In this document: piece after piece, positions 1-5,390 of the stretch
How positions within the stretch are numbered: position 1 is the first letter of the stretch
Layout of the letters: each line of letters begins with the position of its first letter
NCBI GenBank assembly: GCA_017629415.1
Contig: JAGBXG010000044.1
Coordinates: 1 to 9,000 of the forward strand
Length of the DNA stretch: 9,000 nt
Source: Pseudomonadota bacterium
Lineage (GTDB): Bacteria > Myxococcota > Bradymonadia > UBA4248
Reading direction: 5' to 3'
Program-made: the position numbers and the translations under genes
Notes under the pieces: generated by a model
Database searches by the model: none
Told to the model about the DNA's origin: nothing
What the model saw: only the letters and a program-made list of their open reading frames with translations

Positions 1-657
1 AAGCCGAAGAATTATGAAAACTTCACATGGCGCGCTTCCATCGAAGGTAACTGGCTGACCGAAACACTCGCCGACTTCGATAAACTCGGATCCACGGAAC
101 GTATCGATGCCTTCGCCGGTGCTATCCGTGCAGACTTCTATGTCGGCAAACTGGCCATCAATGTCGACCTCGTTTATCGTGATCTGTACTTCATTCTGTT
201 CAACGTTCCTGGCCTCGATCCTTACTATTCACTCCCCAATGGTTCCGATTCTTCACCTGAAATCCTCTTCGCTGTTAAAGGTGAATATTGGTTCGAATCG
301 ACAAACCTCTTGCCCTCCATCCAGTTCGGTATTCAGAAGCCCGCTTCTTATCGCGGTCGTATCAGCGAAACCCTTAATCCGACCGAACTCGTTGGCGGTA
401 TGCAGACCGTTGCCATCATGGATGAAAGCACCATCATCGCCTTCCCGACAGGCAATGAGCCCAAAGAAGTTTACTCCCTCAAGCTCGCCCTTCGTTGGGA
501 TCTCTCCGACATGATGAGCCTCATCGGTGAAATTAAGTACAATTATGACCGCAACCAACTTGGACGTCATAAAGATACTGTTGACTTTACCGCTGAATAC
601 TATATGCGTGATCCGCACGTCTTCGGTCTTGGCATCTTTGCTCAGGCACGCTTCTAA
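1..657 (+). CDS. C-terminal part of an outer-membrane beta-barrel protein (5' end outside window)
   Basis: The frame is open from base 1 and stops at TAA 655-657, giving 218 visible residues. The start lies upstream of the window. The protein shows alternating hydrophobic/polar stretches typical of amphipathic beta strands, such as AINVDLVYRDLYF, EILFAVKGEYWF, SLKLALRWDL and VDFTAEYYM. It ends in phenylalanine (GIFAQARF), the usual C-terminal signature recognised by the BAM machinery of Gram-negative bacteria. From this I infer an outer-membrane barrel (porin-like or a hypothetical membrane protein); substrate and family are not recognisable. Codons are strongly biased to C-ending forms (AAC, TTC, ATC, GTC, CTC), unlike the following genes, which suggests high expression. 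An intrinsic terminator follows about 50 bases after the stop. Confidence 0.8.
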   Translation, partial: KPKNYENFTWRASIEGNWLTETLADFDKLGSTERIDAFAGAIRADFYVGKLAINVDLVYRDLYFILFNVPGLDPYYSLPNGSDSSPEILFAVKGEYWFESTNLLPSIQFGIQKPASYRGRISETLNPTELVGGMQTVAIMDESTIIAFPTGNEPKEVYSLKLALRWDLSDMMSLIGEIKYNYDRNQLGRHKDTVDFTAEYYMRDPHVFGLGIFAQARF

Positions 658-680
658 TTCCTAAAATTTGTTCCTAAAAT
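658..680. repeat. 10-bp direct repeat after the barrel gene
   Basis: TTCCTAAAAT occurs at 658-667 and again at 671-680, separated by 3 bases. The first copy begins immediately after the stop codon; the second runs into the first hairpin. It may be a slippage duplication; no function is assigned. Confidence 0.6.
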
Positions 681-696
681 GCCGGTTATCCGGCAT
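679..696 (+). repeat. Perfect 7-bp hairpin upstream of the terminator
   Basis: ATGCCGG (679-685) and CCGGCAT (690-696) are perfectly complementary around a TTAT loop. No T-tract follows. It may stabilise the 3' end of the barrel mRNA or add to the terminator 12 bases further on. Confidence 0.65.
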
Positions 697-707
697 GAAA
701 TATCCGT

Positions 708-735
708 AGGCGCGACACGTTCGCGCCTCTTTTTT
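708..735 (+). terminator. Rho-independent terminator of the barrel gene
   Basis: AGGCGCGA (708-715) pairs perfectly with TCGCGCCT (721-728) around a 5-base loop. A C and six T residues (730-735) follow, so this is a textbook intrinsic terminator for the upstream gene. It ends only 11 bases before the next gene's apparent GTG start, leaving almost no room for a separate promoter and leader. Confidence 0.88.
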
Positions 736-746
736 GTCGCATTTTC

Positions 747-2738
747 GTGATTCGAGATTCTCGGTTTTTTAACATCCGCAAAGGGGAGCTTTTTCCGCTT
801 CTCATGGCAGCTTTGGGCACGTTTTCGTCCATCGCCAGTGTTGTGCTTGGCAGAACGCTGAGCGATGCCGTCCTGCTGTCAGCCAGACCGGCCATTAATG
901 TCGCCAATTTTTTCATTTTTTCCAGTTTGGCGTTGATGGCAGTGTCCCTCGTCTATTTTCAGCTGCTTCGGATGGTTTCAGCCACGAAACTGAATGTTTC
1001 CATTCTGTTTTTATCTGCCCTGGGCGTCGTGGTGTTTCAGGGCATTCATCTCGAATCTCATACCGCCATTTTGTCCTACGCCATATTTCTTATTACGGCA
1101 CCGGCGCTTGGCAATATCATTGTATGGAATGCGATTGGCGACGCTTTTAATGCCAGACAGGGCAGACGGCTGTTTCACCTCGTCAGTGCGGCTTCGACAT
1201 TAGGCGGCATTGTGGCCGGATGCCTGATCCCCGGCCTGATTCGATGGATTGGTATGGGCGCATTGCCTGTGGCCGATTTCATCAGCTTTGTGCTCATGGC
1301 GATACCTGTCATCGTGTTGCGCAGATATCGGCGTTCTGAAAAAACGCTCTATTCTGTCAACAGTGAGGTGAAGAGAACACTGAAAGACGATTTTGTCTGT
1401 GCTGTTCAGGATATTGTACGATCACCGCTGCTGAAAAATTTGTCCATCATCTTTTTCCTGACGGCGCTTGCAACAAATATTATCGATTTTGTTCTGAAAT
1501 ATTATTTGCAAACCCACTTTGATCAGGAAGGCATTGCAATATTTTATGGACACTTCAATGCGGCTTCCAACACCTTTAATTTGCTGGTTCAGCTGACATT
1601 ACTTTCTCAGTTCCTGACACGTTTTAAGACGCGGACGCTGTTTGCGTTGACTCCGATTATTCTTCTCGTATTTTCGGTGCCGTTTGTCTTCACATACAGC
1701 GCGATTTTTATCATTGGTTTGCGCTTTATGGATGTTGCATTGCGCTTTACTGTGCAGGATGCCGCGCGAGAAATTGCCATTTCTTCTTTACCGCGCTTGC
1801 TGAGGAATCGATCAAAAGTCGTTTTCAAGGGCGTGATGAATCCGCTTGGCGGCATGTTTGCAGGCGTTATGCTGAATTTGACGCAACCTTGGATGGGTGC
1901 CCAATATGTGCCGCTTTTGCTGTTGCCCGTCAGTGCGGTGACGCTTTATTTCGTCCGAGATTTGAACCGTTACTCAGCTTATCATCTGTATAAACAGCTC
2001 CAGACAGGCGAGCCGCAAGATTCGGAATTCAAGAAACTGCAGGTGGGAACTTTGCAGGCAGAGGAAACTGCATCAGAAATTTCTTATGATCCTGAACTTT
2101 TAATGGATGATTCGCCGTGTGTTCGAGATGCGACATTGGATTCGATTTTGCTGGATCGGACCGAAGATCTTCAGAAACATAGTGATATCCGGCGCTGTGC
2201 GCTTGCTCTGGTGGCGCATGAAACGCGGTTGGCACAGGCCGCGCTTGTGGCCATGCTGGCTTGCGAAGAACGCGTAGAGCAGGATGGCGGGCATGGGAAT
2301 GAAAATACGGACAAAGTCCGATACGATGTTGAATTGAATTCGCTAAATACTTCAAAAGAGCGAAATTTCATCGATAGTGAGCTGCAAAAGATTTATGATG
2401 GTGCGATTCATCGCATGTTCAAGGGGTTGATGGCACTTTATCGTCGTGACATGATTCAGACGATTTTCCAGTCTTTGGCTGCTTCTCGCGCATCCACGCG
2501 AGCCCAGGCGATTGAGTTGTTGCAGCTGACAGTGACAAATTGTCCGCATGCCAAGCGTATTCTTATTTTGTGCGATGATTTCGATCGCGACGAAAAGGTC
2601 CACCGTTTGAACGATATTGAACTGATTCAGGCGGACGATGCACTTTTGATGATTGAAGCCGAAAAAGACCGGGCATTTGCGCGTCTTGTGCCGAAGCTTT
2701 CAGCATTTTTGCCGCATGTGAGCGGCGTTGTGAACTGA
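747..2738 (+). CDS. ATP/ADP-translocase-like (NTT/TLC or MFS-type) membrane transporter with a long soluble C-terminal domain
   Basis: The protein has 663 residues. Residues about 16-405 are very hydrophobic and hold roughly 11-12 membrane segments, for example around 16-45, 52-74, 83-132, 150-192, 232-250, 265-325 and 365-405. The N-terminus (IRKGELFPLLMAALG, then LGRTLSDAVLLS) and the segment ATNIIDFVLKYYL resemble the nucleotide-transporter (NTT/TLC) family, whose known members exchange ATP/ADP or other nucleotides. The substrate here is unknown. Residues about 410-663 are soluble and helix-rich, with a charged linker, and could be a HEAT-like cytoplasmic domain; such tails occur on free-living bacterial homologues. 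The start is GTG at 747. No in-frame start lies between it and the upstream stop at 696, and no Shine-Dalgarno is visible. ATG 804, with GGGGAG at 783-788 at a long spacing, is the alternative but would cut the conserved IRKGE segment. It stands alone, after a terminator and before a 353-base intergenic region. Confidence 0.72.
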   Translation: MIRDSRFFNIRKGELFPLLMAALGTFSSIASVVLGRTLSDAVLLSARPAINVANFFIFSSLALMAVSLVYFQLLRMVSATKLNVSILFLSALGVVVFQGIHLESHTAILSYAIFLITAPALGNIIVWNAIGDAFNARQGRRLFHLVSAASTLGGIVAGCLIPGLIRWIGMGALPVADFISFVLMAIPVIVLRRYRRSEKTLYSVNSEVKRTLKDDFVCAVQDIVRSPLLKNLSIIFFLTALATNIIDFVLKYYLQTHFDQEGIAIFYGHFNAASNTFNLLVQLTLLSQFLTRFKTRTLFALTPIILLVFSVPFVFTYSAIFIIGLRFMDVALRFTVQDAAREIAISSLPRLLRNRSKVVFKGVMNPLGGMFAGVMLNLTQPWMGAQYVPLLLLPVSAVTLYFVRDLNRYSAYHLYKQLQTGEPQDSEFKKLQVGTLQAEETASEISYDPELLMDDSPCVRDATLDSILLDRTEDLQKHSDIRRCALALVAHETRLAQAALVAMLACEERVEQDGGHGNENTDKVRYDVELNSLNTSKERNFIDSELQKIYDGAIHRMFKGLMALYRRDMIQTIFQSLAASRASTRAQAIELLQLTVTNCPHAKRILILCDDFDRDEKVHRLNDIELIQADDALLMIEAEKDRAFARLVPKLSAFLPHVSGVVN

Positions 2739-2772
2739 TTTTTCATTTCTGAGCTCGGTTTTGAGTTGATTT

Positions 2773-2803
2773 GCAGGGGGCATGGCCCCCTGCGTCGCTT
2801 TTT
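2773..2803 (+). terminator. 9-bp GC-rich hairpin with nearby T-run, possible terminator
   Basis: GCAGGGGGC (2773-2781) and GCCCCCTGC (2785-2793) are perfectly complementary around the 3-base loop ATG. Five T residues follow after a 5-base gap (2799-2803). It lies 34 bases after the transporter stop codon, so it may end that transcript. The gap before the T-run is longer than in a standard intrinsic terminator, and the hairpin also belongs to the larger repeat cluster, so either role is possible. Confidence 0.5.
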
Positions 2804-2905
2804 GCGCGGCGTATGGAGGGACGTTTCTTGAAACGTCCTGACATAGCCGACGCTCGCGGTGCGTATGGAGGCCGCAGGCCGACATAGCACGCGCAAATAC
2901 GCGAC
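2794..2905. repeat. REP/BIME-like element: two hairpin units enclosed by an outer inverted repeat
   Basis: GCGTATGGAGG occurs at 2809-2819 and again at 2861-2871, 52 bases apart. Each copy is followed by a self-complementary core and then by GACATAGC (2840-2847 and 2881-2888). In unit 1 the core is GGACGTTTC-TT-GAAACGTCC (2819-2838), a perfect 9-bp stem. In unit 2 it is GGCC-GCA-GGCC (2870-2880). In both, TATG and CATA of the flanks (2812-2815/2842-2845 and 2864-2867/2883-2886) can extend the stem. The pair is enclosed by TTTGCGCG (2801-2808) against CGCGCAAA (2890-2897), and further out by GTCGC (2794-2798) against GCGAC (2901-2905). The whole could fold into a multi-branched structure. Family is unknown; a dispersed palindromic repeat is my inference. 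Confidence 0.7.
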
Positions 2906-2916
2906 TACCCCCATAT

Positions 2917-2945
2917 GCGGGGCTGGCCGCCCCGCAACGCCCCGC
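2917..2945. repeat. 7-bp hairpin plus a third copy of its 3' arm
   Basis: GCGGGGC (2917-2923) pairs with GCCCCGC (2929-2935) around the loop TGGCC. GCCCCGC recurs at 2939-2945, so the 5' arm could pair with either copy and switch between two structures. There is no T-tract. It is the right end of the structured cluster. Confidence 0.6.
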
Positions 2946-3091
2946 TGCCTGCCCGGGATGATGGATAAAAATGACGCGTTTGTATTAAAATCTGTCTGTA
3001 CAAAATATAGAAAAAACCCATTTCTTGTCTTATGATAATAATGCGTTATCAATATTCCGTTTGGGGTTGGTGAGAGTGTAAAGGCTGTTTC

Positions 3092-3613
3092 ATGGATGAG
3101 AAAAATAAAAGAAGTTATAGCGATTTTGATATTCAGCTGAACCCGTCTGAAGATACGATGGTTCTTGAACCCTATCAACTTCGTGAGTCGCCTTTAAGTG
3201 CAGAGATTCCTATGTCACATGTTTCTGAAATTGTGCATGATGATCCTTATGAAGGACGGGAAGTCAGTTTGTATCTTGAAGGTGGTCAGGAGGTATTTTA
3301 TCGCGGCAATTATGTGACAAAGATTGTACTTCAGGATGCGCCGTTGCTGATCGGCCGCCGTGATGTCATGGCCGGACATTATCCGGATGTCGATTTGGCC
3401 ATGTATTGGAAGCAGGACAGATCTGTATCGCGGCGTCATTTGCGGATTTATCGCGATATGAACGGAAGCTATTTTGTCGAAGATCTCTGCAATAATCATG
3501 CGACTTTTCTAAACAGTTACGATCGTCCGCTTAACCGTGAGCGCGTGGAGCTTAAAAATGGCGATCGCATTTTGGTGTCGATGTCTGTCGCTTTTTGTTT
3601 CACAGTTCATTAG
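3092..3613 (+). CDS. FHA-domain protein (phosphothreonine-binding)
   Basis: This is a 173-residue soluble protein with no signal peptide or membrane segment. Residues about 83-171 form a forkhead-associated (FHA) domain. The hallmarks are in order: LLIGRRD (85-91), a strand DVDLAMYW (99-106), SxxH as SRRH (113-116), NNHATFLN (134-141) and NGDRI (156-160). In FHA domains the Arg, Ser and Asn of these motifs bind phosphothreonine peptides. They are all kept, so binding is probably functional. Residues 1-80 are acidic, with several Ser/Thr (e.g. EDTMVLEPYQ), and could themselves be a kinase target; that is inference. No kinase or phosphatase gene is in the window. The start ATG 3092 has a weak AAAGG 7 bases upstream. 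The next gene, a Ycf46-like ATPase, begins 77 bases after the stop on the same strand, so co-transcription is likely. Confidence 0.88.
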   Translation: MDEKNKRSYSDFDIQLNPSEDTMVLEPYQLRESPLSAEIPMSHVSEIVHDDPYEGREVSLYLEGGQEVFYRGNYVTKIVLQDAPLLIGRRDVMAGHYPDVDLAMYWKQDRSVSRRHLRIYRDMNGSYFVEDLCNNHATFLNSYDRPLNRERVELKNGDRILVSMSVAFCFTVH

Positions 3614-3641
3614 GTGTAGAGCCTTTGTTTTTGGGGTGTTT

Positions 3642-3665
3642 TTCGGCAATTTCTTCGGCAATTTC
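3642..3665. repeat. Perfect 12-bp tandem duplication between the FHA and ATPase genes
   Basis: TTCGGCAATTTC at 3642-3653 is repeated without a gap at 3654-3665. It lies in the 77-base spacer, just before the GGAGG region that precedes the ATPase start. It looks like a replication-slippage duplication; an effect on leader length or structure is possible but not shown. Confidence 0.85.
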
Positions 3666-3671
3666 TGTCGT

Positions 3672-3686
3672 GGAGGTGTAGGGAAG
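3672..3686 (+). promoter_or_regulatory. Ribosome-binding region of the AAA+ ATPase gene
   Basis: Two purine-rich stretches precede the start: GGAGG (3672-3676) and AGGGAAG (3680-3686). The gene opens with ATG at 3691 and again at 3694. The first stretch lies 14 bases from the first ATG, too far for a standard site. The second lies 4 bases from ATG 3691 and 7 bases from ATG 3694. Spacing therefore slightly favours the second ATG. Confidence 0.5.
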
Positions 3687-3690
3687 TAAC

Positions 3691-5124
3691 ATGATGGATG
3701 AAGCATCGTTTCTTCAGGCATTTTTTTTGCGGATTAAAGCGTCTGAACCGTTGATTTGGCTGGATACATCGGATGATGACTGGATTTTGGAAGCGCTTAA
3801 ACGCGAGCTCAGCAGTTCCACTGTTGAGTTGGTGATTTCAGACAATCCCGACATGTCTTCGCTGGAACAATTGTCTGCTCGCAAGGTCGTTGTCTGGGTC
3901 AATGCCGTCACAGAAGAGCTGAAAGCGCATGAGCATGCATTGCTTCGTCTTTCGCGCCGCATGAAATCCATGTTGACGCTGATTATTATGGCATCTCCGA
4001 GTTTATCTTGTCCCGATGCGCTTGGCAGAATACCTCGTCTTGAAGCGCCATTACCCGGTTTAGGGGCTCGCAAGGCCTTGATAGAAGCCGCAATGGGGCC
4101 TCATGCGCGAAATGCGGAACGCCTTCAGCGGCTGGTTTTTGCATCGGCTGGACTCACGCGAGGACAGATTTGGCGTATTATGATGCGTTCTGTCATTGAG
4201 GCTCGGGAAAATCCGGGGTTTACGGCATGGGAAGCCCGGATTGTGGAAGAGAAAAAACAGCTTCTGGCGCATGATATGTCGCTGGAAGTTATCGATGATC
4301 CGGCCATATTGGCAGATGTTGGCGGTGCGGATGAGTTAAAGATATGGCTATCGCAGCGCGAGTCTGTTTTTAGTGACGAAGCACGTAAATTCGGGTTGAT
4401 GCCGCCGCGCGGATTGTTGCTCGTTGGGATTCAGGGATGCGGTAAATCATTGATTGCAAAAGCGATTGCGAATGCCTGGCATTTTCCGTTGCTTCGTCTT
4501 GATATGAGCGCGATTTTTGCGATTTCTCATGAATCGCCAGATGCTGTGCTTCAGCGCGCGCTGAAAGTTGCCGATGCCATGGCACCTGCGGTTATTTGGT
4601 GCGATGAGATTGAAAAAGCTTTTGCTCAAGGCGCCGATCCGACCACCAGACGTATGCTTGGGCACATCTTGAACTGGCTTCAGGAAAGACGTGCGAATTC
4701 ATTTTTTGTGGCCACGGCCAACGATGTCACTGAGTTGCCTTCGGAATTAATTCGTAAAGGGCGTTTCGATGAGCTATTTTTTGTCGATTTGCCCGATGAA
4801 AAGGCTCGTGCGGATATTTTTGCGATTCATTTGCGGAAACGTCATCGCGATCCCAGACGGTTTAATTGTGAAAAATTGGCTGCAGAAGCCCGTCATTTTT
4901 CTGGAGCAGAAATCGAGCAGGCCGTCATTGCCGCACTGTTTACAGCATTCTCTCGCGGTTCAGAACTGAAACAGGATGATATTCTGGATGCGATTCAGGA
5001 TATTGTGCCGTTGTACAAGCAGCGTGAGGACGATATCAAGCGGCTTAGAGAATGGGCGACAGAACGTACGCGTCAGGCGACGAACAATGCCAAGCTGCTG
5101 TCGTATTTTTCAAAGATGTCGTAA
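3691..5124 (+). CDS. Ycf46-like AAA+ ATPase
   Basis: This 477-residue soluble protein matches the layout of the Ycf46 family, known from cyanobacteria, plastids and diverse bacteria, with poorly defined function. Residues about 1-190 are a degenerate N-terminal domain ending in a helical segment. The catalytic AAA+ domain follows from about 208. It opens with DVGGADELKIWLSQR (209-223) and FGLMPPRGLLLVGIQGCGKS, with Walker A GIQGCGKS at 246-253. Walker B is VIWCDEIEKAF (301-311; D305 and E306 catalytic), sensor-1 Asn is N344 in ATAN, the arginine-finger segment is RKGRFDE (355-361), and the sensor-2-type helix begins at FSGAEIEQ (403-410). All residues needed for ATP hydrolysis are present. 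No protease or nuclease domain is attached, so it probably remodels a partner. The FHA gene 77 bases upstream suggests phosphoprotein-linked recruitment, which is inference. ATG 3694 is an equally good start. Confidence 0.85.
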   Translation: MMDEASFLQAFFLRIKASEPLIWLDTSDDDWILEALKRELSSSTVELVISDNPDMSSLEQLSARKVVVWVNAVTEELKAHEHALLRLSRRMKSMLTLIIMASPSLSCPDALGRIPRLEAPLPGLGARKALIEAAMGPHARNAERLQRLVFASAGLTRGQIWRIMMRSVIEARENPGFTAWEARIVEEKKQLLAHDMSLEVIDDPAILADVGGADELKIWLSQRESVFSDEARKFGLMPPRGLLLVGIQGCGKSLIAKAIANAWHFPLLRLDMSAIFAISHESPDAVLQRALKVADAMAPAVIWCDEIEKAFAQGADPTTRRMLGHILNWLQERRANSFFVATANDVTELPSELIRKGRFDELFFVDLPDEKARADIFAIHLRKRHRDPRRFNCEKLAAEARHFSGAEIEQAVIAALFTAFSRGSELKQDDILDAIQDIVPLYKQREDDIKRLREWATERTRQATNNAKLLSYFSKMS

Positions 5125-5175
5125 CGGAAACAGCGAGGAATGAGGCAAGAGGGGCAGAGTATACGCAAATTTTAT

Positions 5176-5213
5176 GTGGGGTTCTGCTCCAATCCCTGCC
5201 AAAGGGGCTCAGT
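5176..5213 (-). other. Intergenic motif containing GGGATTGGAGC on the minus strand
   Basis: Read on the minus strand this stretch gives GAGCCCCTTTGGCAGGG followed by ATTGGAGCAGAACCCCAC. It stands out in a convergent intergenic region, and its general form (GGGATTGGAGC, then GAA and CCC) resembles short motifs I have seen downstream of genes in other bacteria. I cannot confirm the resemblance. It has no strong self-complementary stem. A 60-codon minus-strand frame crosses it but overlaps the ATPase gene and is not credible. Confidence 0.25.
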
Positions 5214-5319
5214 CCTTTAGTATCCACAATGGTGATTTATGGTTTTATAGGTCTGACGGGTACTGAACGGTAACGTTTAGGAGCGAAATGCGACCTTGTA
5301 ACCCCTTCTGCTTTTTTTG

Positions 5320-5348
5320 TCACATATCGCTTTATCAGTGATATGTGA
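5320..5348. repeat. 9-bp inverted repeat between convergent genes
   Basis: TCACATATC (5320-5328) and GATATGTGA (5340-5348) are perfectly complementary around an 11-base loop. The site lies between the convergent ATPase and lipoprotein genes, 42 bases past the lipoprotein stop. On the plus strand seven T residues (5312-5318) precede rather than follow the stem, and only three follow it. The stem is AT-rich. It may act as a weak bidirectional terminator or a protein-binding palindrome; neither is proven. Confidence 0.5.
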
Positions 5349-5390
5349 TTTGGCGCACACCGTGTATGTAGAATATAAGCTTTGGTATGT

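Larger units (their letters stand above)
2739..3091. other. 353-base non-coding region: GC-rich inverted-repeat cluster, then AT-rich leader
   Basis: No credible gene lies here; open frames on the minus strand across it merely translate palindromic GC-rich DNA and run into both neighbouring genes. The left two thirds (about 2773-2950) are filled with inverted repeats, described separately. The right third (about 2965-3091) turns abruptly AT-rich and probably carries the promoter for the FHA gene. TATGAT (near 3031) and other AT-rich -10-like hexamers are present, but none has a convincing -35 partner. A weak AAAGG ribosome-binding site (3080-3084) sits 7 bases before the FHA ATG. Confidence 0.7.

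Noticed and set aside
2773..2945. CRISPR array
   Set aside because: There are only two repeat units, their cores differ, the repeats are short and no cas gene is present.
2627..3178. 183-codon minus-strand frame across the intergenic repeat cluster
   Set aside because: It overlaps the transporter end and the FHA start, and most of it translates palindromic GC-rich repeat DNA. It has no ribosome-binding site and a low-complexity Arg-rich composition, so it is a spurious frame.
5045..5227. 60-codon minus-strand frame beginning at a GTG in the convergent region
   Set aside because: It overlaps the last 80 bases of the well-supported ATPase gene, has no ribosome-binding site and shows no recognisable domain.
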